Origin: Agelas oroides
Taxonomy: Eukaryota > Porifera > Demospongiae > Agelasida > Agelasidae
Assembly: GCA_949130485.1 (NCBI GenBank)
Contig: OX422184.1
Span: 10,733,996-10,797,995 of the forward strand
Length of the DNA stretch: 64,000 bases
Reading direction: 5' to 3'
Of this stretch, positions 43,607-55,312 are shown in pieces (the stretch's first letter is position 1; every line of letters starts with the position of its first letter). The notes beneath the pieces were generated by a model. The model was not told the DNA's origin. It made no database searches and saw nothing but the letters and a program-made list of their open reading frames with translations. The position numbers were made by a program, and so were the translations under genes.

Positions 43607-43708
43607 CACGTGACCATGAGCATGGTGTAGCTCAGGGTGTGCACCACATTAGCTATGTTGGCCTATGCAAAGCTGCCTTGCAGTAACCTTCCATGAAGTA
43701 TAACACTA

Positions 43709-43760
43709 GCCTCGTACCCAGGCTCCTCCCCATGCCGAAGAGCGGGGAGAGAGCCTGGAC
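43709..43760. repeat. Fold-back motif CCTCGTACCCAGGCT...AGCCTGG
   Basis: Short palindromic scrap of the family also seen at 6186-6272. Confidence 0.5.
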
Positions 43761-43932
43761 GATCTGATCACGTGCCCTGTGACGTACTATGTGTGGATTT
43801 GATAATTGAATTATTGCCCACGCCGTCCGTAGTCAGCATTATAAGCGCTGACACGGTCGTTGTACGTCACTGAAACTACAGATCGGCACTGAAAGGCTGT
43901 TCACTAATATCTAGCTAGACTCAAGCCCTGGT

Positions 43933-45944
43933 ATGATATTTCAGAGACACTGCACAATGACAGCAGAGGACGTCCTGGCAATGATGGAAGTCAGTGATGG
44001 TGACATGAGTGAGGCCAGCTCAGATGAGAGATCTGATGATGAGCAGGAACTGGATGACCCCAACGAACCCATCATGGAGGGCAGTGATGATGACTTCAGT
44101 GACCTATCATCAGTGGAAAGTGAGGAAGAGGATGAAAGCTTTCCAGATCACTCAAGTCCCTGTATTCCGACCCCTCCTCCTACCAACATCACTATTACTG
44201 CCAATTCTGCCATTCTGCCCACAACAGTAGCAAACCCTACGTCTCGTTCTACCAACCCCGTTCAACCTACCTCTCAGCCCACCTCATGGTCTTCTACTTT
44301 GCATCCTGTCACCATCAACCCCTTCACTTCTCCTGTTGGTCCTGCTGTCCCAATTGCTGCATCCCCACTGGACGTCTTCACACTCTTCTTCTCCTCTGAC
44401 CTGATGGAAGAGATCACAAATGAGAGTAACAAGTACGCCAAACAGGTTATGGGAGATGAGATGTTCAGCAAATGGAACAGGATGACGGTAGAGGAGTTGA
44501 AGGCTTTCTTAGGATTTCACATCCTCATGGCCATGAACCACCTACCATCCCTGGATGACTACTGGAGACGAGATCCATTGCTTCATTATGCCCCGATTGC
44601 TGACAGGATCACACGTGATCGCTATCGTGAACTGTCGCGATACCTTCACTTTTCCGACAATGATGCTTTGGTATCACGTGGATCTCCAGGTTATGATCGG
44701 CTGGGGAAAGTCCGACCTGTGATCAATCACCTATGGAAGAAGTTCGCAGAGCTCTACCAACCACACTGCGAAGTCGCAATCGATGAGGCAATGATCAAGT
44801 TCCAGGGACGGTCATGTCTCAAACAGTACAACCCCATGAAGCCTGTCAAGCGTGGGATAAAGGTGTGGGTACTTGCAGATAGCCACAATGGCTATTTCCA
44901 GAAGTTCCAGGTTTACACTGGGAAGGAAGGCAACAGAGTAGAGCATGGTCTTGGGGAGAGAGTGGTGAAGACACTTACAGCTGAACTGCATGGAAAGCAC
45001 CACCATGCTTTCTTTGACAATTTCTTCACCAGCGAGAAGCTTATGCAAGATCTGCTGGCCGATGGTGTGTATGCATGTGGAACCGCAAGAAAGGATCGCA
45101 GGGGCTTTCCACCAACCCTGAAGCAGGCGAAACTTCCAACAAGGTGAAATATCTAAAAAGAAAATAAAAGTCCAGCATGAAGCTTATAAAACTAGCTTCT
45201 AGCATGCACACATCTGCATATAAACACATAATTTACAAACATGCATATACACATGTACACATAATACACATGTTCACACACACCATAAACCTTCCTAACA
45301 GGGGAGACTCGCAGGTAGTCCAGAAAGGAGGTGTCAGTGCGTGTGCATGGATGGACAGAAAGGTGGTCATGGTGATGTTTACCAATTCCCAACCATCTGC
45401 AACAGCGTCAGTTCTCCGGCGACAGAAGGACCACACTCGCACTCCCATCAGCTGTCCTGAGGCAGTTCTATTGTACAACAAGTACATGGGAGGGGTCGAC
45501 AGAGGAGACCAGCTGCGTGGGTACTATGCCTGTAGAAGCAAGAGTAGAAAGTTCTATAGGTACATATTTTACTTTCTCTTCGACGCTGCGGTCACCAATG
45601 CTCACATTCTTCAGAAGAGCTTTTGCCCCGAGAATGTCCACAAGAATGTGAAGGAGTTCCGACTACAGTTGGCACGAGAGCTCATGGGTGGTTACAGCAG
45701 TCGTTGTCGAGCTGGTCGCAGGCCATCCCAGATTACCACACTTCCTTTACGCCACTTTCCAATCAGGATTCCAGATGAATCGCACAGGAAAAATTTCAAG
45801 AGAGGAAGGTGTGCTCACTGCAAAGCGAGTCACTGTCGTAAAGACACCACCTGGTTTTGTAGGGAATGTGAGGTGTGGCTGTGTCACAACGGGGATGTGC
45901 ATGGAGACTGCTTCCTACAGTGGCACAAAGGGGGGGAACTCTGA
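43933..45944 (+). CDS. piggyBac transposase 2, two exons, apparently intact
   Basis: Join 43933-45143 with 45302-45944, giving 617 aa. The 158-bp intron has GTGAAA and CTAACAG ends, and splicing keeps frame (codon AG/G). An acidic N-terminus (SEASSDERSDDEQE) and a Thr/Pro-rich linker precede DDE_Tnp_1_7: FFSSDLMEEITNESNKYA, LKAFLGFHILMAMNHLPSL, catalytic Asp284 (AIDEAM), Asp362 (FFDNFFTS) and Asp470 (GGVDRGDQ, with Asp473). Spacing resembles the insect enzyme. The C-terminus has the Cys/His finger CAHCKASHC...CRECEVWLC. No frameshift or stop seen, unlike neighbours. Inverted ends were not identified, so it could also be a domesticated gene. Confidence 0.85.
45144..45301 (+). other. Intron of piggyBac transposase 2
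   Basis: Begins GTGAAATATC and ends TTCCTAACAG. AT-rich with CACA/CATA repeats. Stop codons on all plus frames except one; splicing is needed to join the two halves. Confidence 0.75.
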
Positions 45945-46479
45945 GATTTTCACAGTGTTATCTTGTCATGTACTTACCCATGCAGCTATATCCACTTCAT
46001 TCTTTTGTACTAGACTTCAGTAACAAACTATTATCTTCTGCCATTAACTTGTTTTCGTAAACACTTTCATTCCCTTCTCCCCCAAAGCTTAATTCTTGTT
46101 TAACCATCATATAGAGATAACTATGACTTCCCCTTGCCTTGGCCTACCAATACATGTCTGTTCTATTTGCTTTAGTGATAGAAGAAACGGCTACTGGTCG
46201 GGTGTTATTACTACCGCGAACAAAAGTAACTCACCTTTAGCGCTACCATCGCCTTCGATGGACATAGCTTCATGTTCTTGGCTCCAGTGGGTAGTCCTGG
46301 AAACGCGCATCAACTTTGTAGTACTTGCCCTCCAGCGATCTTCCATCGTTCAGCCGCTACACGGAGTTTTTTGTCACGCGGTTGTGAAACTATTTCCACG
46401 TTACGATTAATTCCGCTACCGTAATAACGCGGCGCGCGCTAAATGTCGCGTATAATCGGTTAATGCTCTTGTCTATGAC
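45945..46479. other. 3' flank of piggyBac 2, no gene seen
   Basis: Ends in a GC-rich CGCGGCGCGCGC stretch near 46428. No coding motif. Confidence 0.35.
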
Positions 46480-47470
46480 CTTGTCTGTATCCTCTTTTTT
46501 TCATATTTTCGACATGCTTCTCTTTGTGTGTTTGGAACGTAGTTTCATTAGAGTTTGTTCGGAGGTATCTAAGTATTTCTCCTTTGATGATACCCCGGCG
46601 GCCTGTTCCAGGGGGGTGGGCAGATGAGGCATGTAGGCTTTCTTTTGTGTCAGTCCACACTAAAAATATATATGTATCTCTTCCAATATGTGGGGGAGGG
46701 GTTTGTTTCAGAAAGGATTCTGGATTCCAGTGCACCCATGAAAATGTTAGCGTAGGCAGGTGCCGTCTTTGTACCCATGGCTGTGCCTTGTTTCTGAATG
46801 TAACAAATTCATTTGTGTCTTTTATGTAGGAGGGGAGTAACTTCGCCAGGGTGGTCCAAGTAAGCTGAAATCTTTTCAGTTGGACCATCACAACCAGAAA
46901 CTATGGGCCTAGCCGAGTGTGGGTTTTATGTATCTTTTTTAGGAAGTACACTTCCTGCATGTGGTCCTCACCATTCGTGGAGGTAGGAGGTACTCAGTAG
47001 TGGGTTTATCTATGTGTCCCTCTTGGTACATGGATCTAACAGCTTGGGTTACTTCTTCAGCTATCTCTTTAGTTTGGTCTTCCTCAAGCTCACTGTATGT
47101 ATCTCTATCTGAAAGATGCTCTAAACCTGTTTCAATGTCTTCCTGTCTATCTTGTATTACGACAGTGGATCCTTTGTCTGCCTTTTTGATGATAATGTCT
47201 TTCCTTTTTCTAAGTTTTCTGAGGGCTATTCGTTGGCGTTGGCTTAGATTGTTTCTAGTCTGAAGTGGTTTCAACGTGGTAGCTTCTATCTTGAGGGCAT
47301 ATATATAGTCTTAATTATTCGTTGATGGGGGAGGTACGTAATTGCTTTGGGGGTTGAATTTCCTTTTCTTAGCCTGTTTTGCTGAAACCCATATTTAAGC
47401 CTAAGGATACGGGCAAATTTATTTATGTCTTTCTGAATTTCCTTTTCAAAGGATATTCACTGATTTTTGG
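46480..47470 (-). pseudogene. Penelope-like element, internally deleted
   Basis: From about 47455 down: FEKEIQKDINKFARILRLKYGF, then (47274 on) NNLSQRQRIALRKLRKRKDI, IIKKADKGSTVVIQDRQEDI and LSDRDTYSEL, the N-terminal conserved block of Penelope-like polyproteins. After TEYLLPP...MVRT the bulk of the reverse transcriptase is missing. Near 46600 the C-terminal block SSAHPPGTGRRGIIKGEILRYL and RTNSNETTF appears in another frame. No GIY-YIG domain remains. Confidence 0.7.
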
Positions 47471-47490
47471 CACAAACGGCGCCCCATAGG
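47456..47490 (+). repeat. Dispersed terminal motif TTCACTGATTTTTGGCACAA
   Basis: Occurs reverse-complemented at 61930-61957. At both places it lies near the word GTGCAATATTTATAAATGTGAC (47648 and 61961), but in different relative orientation. Confidence 0.6.
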
Positions 47491-47639
47491 CTTTCCCATG
47501 AAAACAAGCCGCACACCACAGAACCCAACCCCACATACACACGTGCCACAGGAAGAGACCTCACCCCCATCAAGCTTTCGCCACTACAGGTACACCAAGT
47601 AGCCCCCAAGCCAGCCCCCCTGAGCTACGCTCAAGTGAC

Positions 47640-47775
47640 GAAGCTGAAGTGCAATATTTATAAATGTGACATATTTATATATGTGAAGCCACATTTCTAA
47701 ACGCCACCCCACATTTAGAAATGTGACATCACATTTATATATGCAACCCCACATTTGTATACATATATAAATGTG
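47640..47775. repeat. AT-rich ACATTTATATATG repeats
   Basis: About ten direct and inverted copies of a 10-14 bp ACATTTATAAATGTG-like word, capable of fold-back. Confidence 0.6.
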
Positions 47776-47784
47776 GCACAACAT

Positions 47785-47975
47785 ATGATGACGATGATAA
47801 TGACCAGTAACTTCTGTCACAAGCCTGTCCAGGTCAGTGTCTGATATAACTGAATAGTTGATGTCAAGAGGAAGGTTCCATTCCTGTAGTCGTCGGTACA
47901 GTGTCCTCCTGCTAATTCCTAATATTGCTGCAATTTTTGTCCAACTAAATCGAAGAGATCGAACATGTGGAGAAG
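47785..47975 (-). pseudogene. Integrase-like transposase, HTH part (reversed)
   Basis: Minus-strand reading RSLRFSWTKIAAILGISRRT, LYRRLQEWNLP and DLDRLVTEVTGHYH, a helix-turn-helix that normally begins this integrase family. Its end should join the plus-strand segment that starts at 47965, but it faces away from it. Confidence 0.65.
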
Positions 47976-48204
47976 ACCTTACTATCTCCTCATTCGTGGC
48001 ATAAGAATTCAGAGATCAAGACTGAGGGCTTCTCTTCATAGAGTGGATCCTCAGGCAATATGCCTTCGTCAAAGAGAAACAGTACGTAGACGTACATACT
48101 CAGTTGAAGCCCCTAATAGTTTGTGGCATATTCACAGTAACCATAAACTGATTAGATGGAAGATCGTGGTACATGGGGAATTAATGGAAAAACACGAACC
48201 ATAG
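47965..48204 (+). pseudogene. Integrase-like transposase, middle part
   Basis: GIRIQRSRLRASLHRVDPQA, RRRTYSVEAPNSLWHIHSNH and KLIRWKIVVHG. In this family WHI is normally followed by the first catalytic Asp; here it is His. Stop at 48204. Confidence 0.65.
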
Positions 48205-48548
48205 TATTTTTAAGTTGTAGCTAGTGTAAGGCTAGTCAGTGGTTTTCCTGGGGATGCCCCCACTGCAAAAAAAAAATCCCTGTCTGCCTCTTAAGTAGGG
48301 AGTTTTGCCTGCAAAACAAAGAATTTACTTACCTTTATAACCACATTCTAATTCATGCTGACCTACTGACAGCCTTTTACTGTTCCAGAAATCCACTAAT
48401 GAAATTACCTAACAGTGAAGCTGATACAACACCATCCCTGCATTCATCATTACACACTTATACTGTAATCTCCGGAATGAAGCTAGATCAAAGGGTGCTC
48501 TTGAAAGTATGCCCACCTATTTATGCTTTAGTATGTGTGGTTGCTGAA
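48205..48548. other. No recognisable gene
   Basis: Spacer between integrase pieces; A-run at 48268. Confidence 0.3.
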
Positions 48549-48995
48549 TCAGCACCTGCACCTCAAGCCAAGTAACATGAGCTGATAGGGAGTGTGGTTT
48601 TGCTCAGACGATAGTGAGTGGTGGTTCCAACTCTCAGCAAAATCAACAAGATGTTTATTGATTCTAGGAAGAAACACGTAATGAAGGCAATAGAGGTCTG
48701 TATCATTGAGTGGGTTGAGCAACTGTTGCTCTTCCAATGTGTAAAACAGCTCGTAGTAGTGGCCACTCACACAGCGATACATGTCTCTCCACAAGCGTTT
48801 TATACGCACATTGTGGGTAGAGGAACCAGCTATGACGGCTGATGGACTGACATGTATGTGTATCATAAACTGCCAAACACGCACATTTTCCCCGCCCTTG
48901 TCTGTACGTACACAGTCAGGTACCCCAAACCTACTCACTGCATTCTGAAACCGGTGTAGGACAGTAGATGCAAAGTTGTTTGATGCACACACTAA
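48549..48995 (-). pseudogene. Integrase-like transposase, C-terminal core (reversed)
   Basis: ASNNFASTVLHRFQNAVSRFG, RTDKGGENVRVWQFM (second catalytic Asp), HNVRIKRLWRDMYRC (Lys where the catalytic Glu of the DDE core is expected), then YCLHYVFLPRINKHL and ESWNHHSLSSEQNHTPYQLML. It should continue the middle part at 47965-48204, which is on the other strand. The long open frame and E-to-K change suggest fairly young inactivation. Confidence 0.7.
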
Positions 48996-48998
48996 CCT

Positions 48999-49263
48999 TC
49001 ACAGTCCTGAAGAAGGTTAAACCAGTTGATGACAGCTTCTTCATGCGAACGTTTGTTTGATCCTTGCGGTGAGTACTGAACATCAAACAACTCTTGCATG
49101 TCTATGGCTGAGAGATTCTGTTCCCTTGAAACGAATAGGGATCTAACAGCTTGTGGATTGGCTGTAACCAGATGACTGAAGTTAAAGGTGTTCCAAAGTC
49201 CACTCCTCAGCTGCTGAATCTCTCCGTAACATCTGTATGCAGAGGCCTGGAGGATGCTTTCAG
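48999..49263 (-). pseudogene. HECT-domain ubiquitin ligase-like exon fragment
   Basis: Reads RCYGEIQQLRSGLW, FNFSHLVTANPQAVRSLF, FDVQYSPQGSNKRSHEEAVI and NWFNLLQDCE, then a donor-like GTTAGT. The SPQGSNKR...EE...FLQDCE pattern is that of the HECT-like region in G2/M-phase-specific E3 ligase-like proteins common in invertebrates. The exon is cut upstream by a MITE scrap near 49290. HECT catalytic Cys is not in this piece. Confidence 0.5.
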
Positions 49264-49289
49264 TTACTGTCCAAGCTGCCCCAATGGAA

Positions 49290-51989
49290 TAGTCTCATTT
49301 CCACAACCAAAAACACGCCACCAAAGCGATTACCACATCACTACATCATGAATTTCAGATGGGTCAACCTCACTACTCATTTCGATTTGACTGTGGTTTT
49401 ACCAAACCTGATACCAAGAAATTCAACTCGAATTAGCTTATGACTTTTTAGATTTTCTTGTGGTTTCTATTTTCATGTAGCCAAAGGCATCATCCTCCCA
49501 CTGAGGAAGTACATTTGCTACAAACTTGAGTGGAGTTTACTACATGCTGGCCCTACCAGATTCCAAGGAGGTTAGTTAATATACTGCAAGAAAAGGTGAG
49601 TCAGCATTGTTTTCCAAAGCGATATTAAATGCCAGGGTAGCCTTTTGCCAGGTTTCACGACATCTGACCCTCCTTCATAGAAAATCATACACTGTCATCA
49701 TCCCTAACCCCTTCCTAGATAAACAGCAGACACTGCAAGCACGAAAGCCATCGCACATCTGTACTATCACCGTCTTTCAGCAAACGCGTCTAGCGACCCA
49801 ATTCATAGGACAATAGATCACGTGATCCCCAAAGTGGGTGGGGCCATATTAGGACTGGGAGATTTAAATAATGGGGAGATCAAAGAACCCATTGGGGGCA
49901 TTGAAGAGTTATTCACAAAAACCCATCTTACGCACATACCTTGATGAGGGACCATTGCTGACCCAGTTCGAAACACCTGAGATGGCAACTTAGTTGAACA
50001 TGCATCCTCAATTTGTGGCAGCTACAATGAAACCCATTGTATTGACAATGGCAAAGATCTGTTTAACTTACTACGGAAGATTTATCAACAATTATTACAA
50101 TGGTAAGGTTTAGTGTAGATGATGTACTGATGAGATTGGATGGATATTTGGATGAGGATTATTGCAACAAGTCAGTGGAAGGCCTAAGAACTAGGCTAAT
50201 TTGTAGGCCAGGTATGGCTAATGTCAGCTTAATTGCTAGCTGCTTAATCTGTCCTTGATACAGGATGATGTGAGACAACTTGTATAGCTTCAAGTTTTCA
50301 TCTCATAGCTGGGTCAATGTTTGCAAGACTGAAGTACACTGCTGTACTGTGCATATTGCAGCACTGTTGCTGACTCCTTGTACTTCTGTGCTGCCAGAGA
50401 CGCTTTGAGCAGTGGTCTTGTTAAGGAAGCGAATAAGGCGACCCAGTTGAGGCTGAAATACTGCAAAACATCCTCTGAACAGCTTCCTTCCCAAACCTAA
50501 CCTCAGCATTCACAATTTGTGGCCTTGTTCCCAGTCCTCTATTGTCGCTTGCAGTACGCTCCGCTTCCCTGATTACAAGCGACAAAAGCTGCGGTAGCGT
50601 TCAACTTTTGAAAGCCATATCTTGGGGGGAAATGCACGTAACCCAGGCAATGTGCATATTGTTCAGTTGTCAAGTGTATTTGCACTGTCTTCCACACAGG
50701 TTTTTCTCAGCTAAATCATTAATGCAACTTGTATTGAGAGTCCTGGTGTCTAGGAGGTGAGCCTGCTAACTATGTTTATTATAAGTTTGAGGTGGATGAA
50801 ATTGGATATTTTTCCAGCACAGGTTAAAACATTAGAAAAGCACTCCTTGGTCAAGTAGCTATGTCAAGTTTTCAAGTGAACACTTGCACACATAACAGAT
50901 AGTGGATTGTAAGGGCACTTATATATCCTGTGTTGAAGCGTTTGAAACTGGGATCAAAATTGAATCAAGTGATCAAAGCCCTTTTTGAGACCAAATCAAG
51001 GGATCAAGGCAGTACTAGATTGAATAATGGTACAAGCTGTACAGTGGGTTCACACCACAGTAAAGAAGAGTTATATTCCCCAGACGTGGTAGCATGAGCC
51101 CGAAGGACGAATGCTGTTCCATCTGGGGAATGTAACTTATTTCTTGGATGTTACCCTAGCAACCCACTACCACACCCATTATCACCTCTACCTTTTCCAC
51201 TTCGTGTTACTCAAGTTCAAAGATTTGGTTGCTAAGCAACATCCAACACACACATCAATACATGTCCTATAATACTGCGCTTTGCAGGTTGTCAACAGTT
51301 ACAAGAATGAAGTAAACTTGTGGTTTACCTGGTTAATCAATTATGCTGTCAGTTTCCTTCTAACATTCTACCTGCAAAGTATAGTAACCATTTCCTACAG
51401 TAATGGTGTATCACCAGTTTGATGAAACCTACTGTGTTGGAACTCCTTAGATGGCAATGTCAGTGGTCAAGACTATATATTCTCAACCAGGAAGTGGTTT
51501 AATCAAAGTTTATTTGGCAACTAATCCTGCATAATTCATTAGTCAGGATCTGAAGTCATAACACAATTTGCACTAACTTATCTGCATGAAGAAAAAATTA
51601 ACTTGTCAAGGGAGATTCTAGAAACCTAAACTTGAGACTCTACAAACAGAGGAAGCACGCAATAGAAACACACCGAGATGGACAGAGATTTCAGCATGAA
51701 GATGGAAGGGGAACAGTGTCTTCAGTTCTAGAGACCATATAAATACCTTAATGTATGCTACATTGCAATTCAGGAATTTTTCCCACAACCAGTAGAAATC
51801 AGACACCCTTCAGGTAGTCCCTGGTGTATCCAGCGGAGTGTGACGGTGCTCCAGTGTCAGGCACCACCAGAGGGTGCTTCAGAGCATACTGGAGAGCATG
51901 TGAGCAGCTAGTGAGGTCTGCAAGAACAATATTAATGTGGTCAGCAAATTGTCACAATGTTCTCACCTGTAGCTAAACACACGCACACG
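49290..51989. other. No recognisable gene
   Basis: 2.7 kb with only short frames. A scrap of the TAGTCTC MITE family lies at 49290-49310. Nothing else identified. Confidence 0.35.
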
Positions 51990-51994
51990 CTCCA

Positions 51995-52185
51995 TGGTGA
52001 CCATAAAAAGCCACGATGTACAAAACCTATGAATTTTTGCAGCATGAATTGGCTTACAAATTGACCAGGTAAAGGTTGGGTGACCATAAAAAGCCACGAA
52101 GTTACAAAACCTATGAATTTTTGATGCAGTCATTAACTGACTTACAATTGACCAGGCAAAGGTTTGGTGACCATAAAAAGTCATT
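51995..52185. repeat. Tandem repeat, ~84-bp unit, about 2.3 copies
   Basis: GTGACCATAAAAAGCCACGA...CAAAACCTATGAATTTTTG occurs at about 51999, 52080 and (partly) 52168. Confidence 0.75.
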
Positions 52186-52229
52186 GCCTTTGTTCCCGAC
52201 CAAGTTTGATGCAAGCTTTCAGCAGTTTT

Positions 52230-52372
52230 ACGTTGACCTTGCAAAACATGAACCAAATAGTTGTGCACATGAATACAATTAAGTGGTTAGGCTTCTCAAT
52301 TCAGCCTGTAATGAAGTTTGCCACATAATTATATTCATGTGCACAGTTCACACTTTGCAAGGTCAACGCAAC
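52230..52372. repeat. Inverted repeat, MITE-like
   Basis: GTTGACCTTGCAAAACATGAACC...GTGCACATGAATACAATT is reverse-complemented at about 52325-52372. Arms about 48 bp, separated by about 45 bp. Confidence 0.7.
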
Positions 52373-52759
52373 TTTTCCCGCACTAAATCAGGGCTGCACC
52401 AGTTTCAGAAGACTTTCACGGTGGTGAAAACGACGTGTGAACTAACTGTGAAATTACTACTCCATGCATGCAGAATTATGCCAAATACAAAGCATTAATT
52501 CATGTACAAGATCAGTAACCTGTACGTGTGTCATTAGGATTTTAGGTCAACAGCAGTACTAGCAGCTGCAGCAATAACTGGCTTTTCTAAAGCCATCACA
52601 CTAAACAACACATTTGAACCATTATTAATTCAATTCTTAGACCATGCCACTCCAACCTACTGGAAGGTAAAGGTCTTGAACAAGTTGAAGATAAGGTGTT
52701 TCATGAGCTAGTGCACAGTGGAGATGACGGTTCACAGGTGTTAGAATGGCTGCCATGTG

Positions 52760-53104
52760 ATGTTTAGGACTTATCTCAAGACCCAGGGAGTTACAGAATT
52801 TCCAATTGCAAAGTTCGAAGGGAACAGATTCAATATTGTGTTTTACAATGCGGCTGGTATCTATCTTCGTCACCACCTTGTCGGATATCTGGAGGAAGTT
52901 CACCACACCCAGAATAAGGTATTACAAGCTGTGCTCCGTGATCTCAAACACCCCCTCTACAAGATGAACCAGATCAAGTCAACTGTTGCAAACATGATGG
53001 TTGAAAAAAATTCGAATGAGCTTCTTGAAGCATATAGAGCTGAGATTCTTCCAGATGTCGGGATGACCTCACATCAGATCAACAAGCTTCACTTTCAAAG
53101 ATAA
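52760..53104 (+). CDS. Conserved-looking ORF fragment of unknown function
   Basis: From ATG at 52760: EFPIAKFEGNRFNIVFYNAA, GIYLRHHLVGYLEE and VLRDLKHPLYKMNQIKS. I recall similar FPI..F.GNRFNI.F.NAAG segments in predicted invertebrate repeat proteins, but I do not know a domain name. Truncated at the 5' end; open to 53104. Confidence 0.4.
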   Translation: MFRTYLKTQGVTEFPIAKFEGNRFNIVFYNAAGIYLRHHLVGYLEEVHHTQNKVLQAVLRDLKHPLYKMNQIKSTVANMMVEKNSNELLEAYRAEILPDVGMTSHQINKLHFQR

Positions 53105-53312
53105 ACAATTTCTTTTGTGGTCTTCACTTCCTGGTAGCACTAGCTGATGCCACAGCTAAGGCACACATACACCACATACCAGTGTTGTTTTAGTTAACTA
53201 AAACCAAAACTAAAATACGTTTTAGTAAGCCCTTCAAGAACTGCCAGTATAATGAACATTTTTGTACTTGCATGCATTACACTTTATTTGTTTTCCCAAC
53301 ACTTTTAATAGA

Positions 53313-53430
53313 GTTAGGGCAAGGGTAAGGGTTAGGGTTAGGGTAGGGTTAGAGCAAGAGTAGGGCTTGGGTTAGGGTAGGGTTAGGGTTAGTGCTAGGG
53401 TAGGCGTTAGGGGTTAGGGTAGGCATTAGA
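53313..53430 (+). repeat. Degenerate interstitial TTAGGG (telomere-type) repeats
   Basis: Runs of TTAGGG, TAGGG and AAGGG variants, e.g. GGGTTAGGGTTAGGGTAGGG, with a small continuation at 53468-53480. Flanked by ordinary sequence on both sides, so it is not a chromosome end in this window. Confidence 0.85.
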
Positions 53431-54750
53431 ATACACAGCACTGGAAATTCTGATTAGTTAGCACACAGGGTAGGGTAAGGGTTGGGCAGGTGAACAGGAT
53501 TTCCGGTGCCGTATATTCCAACTGATCTGCCTAACAGCTTTAGATCATAAACATGCCTTACGCCTTGTCACAGGAAGCTGGCGCAGCGCCTCCTTATCCA
53601 CTGACCTTGGATACATCTCCTTCGATACCACGACTAAAATGGAAGCAGCCGACAGCTTGCACAAATTCGTTTCCGACCTCTTGAGGTTTCTCTTGAACAA
53701 CATCTGCAACCAGCAGTACGGTTACGAGCAAGCACAGCCACTACCGCAACAAAATAGTAGCCCCACCCATCAGCCTTTTATGCTTCATCACTGGGGGCAG
53801 AGCTGGATACTCTTGTTCAACGATACAGTGGTGAACAGTTTCTGCTGTACGTTATAGTAAACAATAGCAACATTATAATAATGGCAAATATTTGTATATA
53901 CTGCAGTGTTGCAGACATCGTAGGAACACTTGCATGCGCGAAAGAGCAAAAGTTTATAAGTAGCAACGCAAATGTTTTTGCCATGGCAAAGGATTAGGAA
54001 CAACAGCCACCAGTAGCAGGAAGTAAGGTGCAGAATTGGGTATAATAACCTTATTACATTATTATATGCTATTTTCCGTACACTTGCTACCACTAGAGTC
54101 CACAGAACACTAGTTCAGACCATGTGTCATTGATCTTGATGCTGGCGTTTGCCCCCATTAATTTTAGTAATGCTTCATTTTTAATATATATTCTTTAAGT
54201 GTGCAATCCTCCGGCACATGATTAATTTTTGTACTTGACGTCGGTTGTCAAGGCATGGCCGTTTCAAAATTGGGAGTCTCTGTTGCCGAGGAGCTTCCAG
54301 TTCTGCAGAACAACTTTTGAGGCAAAAGCTTTGCAAATATGATGGCCATGAACAACACCCTCTAGGCAGTACATGTTGGGCACGATGACTCGACTTCCCA
54401 TCTTCTCTAGCTCTCTGTGCTGTCACGTCGCGTACTGAATTATTCTATTAGTAGCCGACTTGGCACCAAACGCAATAATTAAATACGGAAATGGTTCAAA
54501 AAAGCATATAGCGGCCTTATATACCACTCTAGTTGTAACAAATACTAATACATTGAGTTCCAGGACAAATCCCATGAAAAGTCCCAGGAAAATTCCCACT
54601 AAAGCACGAAGAAACAAGTCTGCGCTGATGTCAAGCAGTTTTCAGCACTGTGGAGGTCTTGTGAAGTGTGTTCACGCTTGTTTAAGTGCCAGGAAAGATC
54701 TAGAAAGCTGTTGTCACCACAGTGGAGGTTGAACGTCCAGATGGGTGATA
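53431..54750. other. No recognisable gene
   Basis: A 72-codon plus frame from 53639 (MEAADSLHKFVSDLLRFLL) is unassigned. No other signal. Confidence 0.35.
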
Positions 54751-55070
54751 TTAGTCGTTGAAATCAACTCCACCCATGCTGTGGTTGTAAAGGTGGACTG
54801 GGCCCGGAATCTCAACCTCCTTGACATGTGGAGCTGTCTTGACACGTCTCTGCATGGTGATCTGCTCATTTGGGTTGCAGTTGGAGGAGAGAACCGCAAC
54901 TTGCCTCTTATCATACCACAAGGTAATGAACATGGTACCCTTTTGTAGCTGGCGTCTCTCCCCACCTTTGAGCTGCTTTTTCTCCCTTTCTCGACCTTGA
55001 AGCTATCTGGGTACCTGTTTGTACGTAATGTGCCACAGGCATATGTTCCACGTCGCAACAGCTCCTCTTC
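54751..55070 (-). pseudogene. piggyBac transposase 3, C-terminal fragment
   Basis: Frame 1 reads RRGTYACGTLRTNRYPDSFK; frame 2 (54933-54751) reads FITLWYDKRQVAVLSSNCNP and HLYNHSMGGVDFND with the third Asp region. This matches YACGTARKDRRGFP...GGVDRGD of piggyBac 2. One frameshift; cut just after GGVDFND. Confidence 0.7.
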
Positions 55071-55191
55071 ATAATTAGTTTCTTATAATTGTGAACATGT
55101 TTGTCGTGCCCAGTAAGATGTATGTAATTGTGTTTGTTTACAATATCATGAAACACTCACCAGGACTGTTTGTCTGCCTGACGATGGTCAA

Positions 55192-55312
55192 TGTACCTGG
55201 TGGGGATGGAGTGGCTGGTGAACCTGGCAAAGGGGAGATGGGTGAAGCAGATACCTGGTGGGGATGGAGTGGCTGGTGAACCTGGTGAAGGGGAGATGAT
55301 GGGTGAAGCAGA
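55192..55312. repeat. Tandem duplication, ~62-bp unit
   Basis: ACCTGGTGGGGATGGAGTGG...GGGTGAAGCAGAT repeated twice with a third partial copy. The low-complexity reading frames here (Ser/Pro/Thr-rich) are by-products. Confidence 0.8.

Noticed and set aside
53313..53430. A true chromosome end
   Set aside because: The repeats are degenerate, short and continued by other sequence on both sides.
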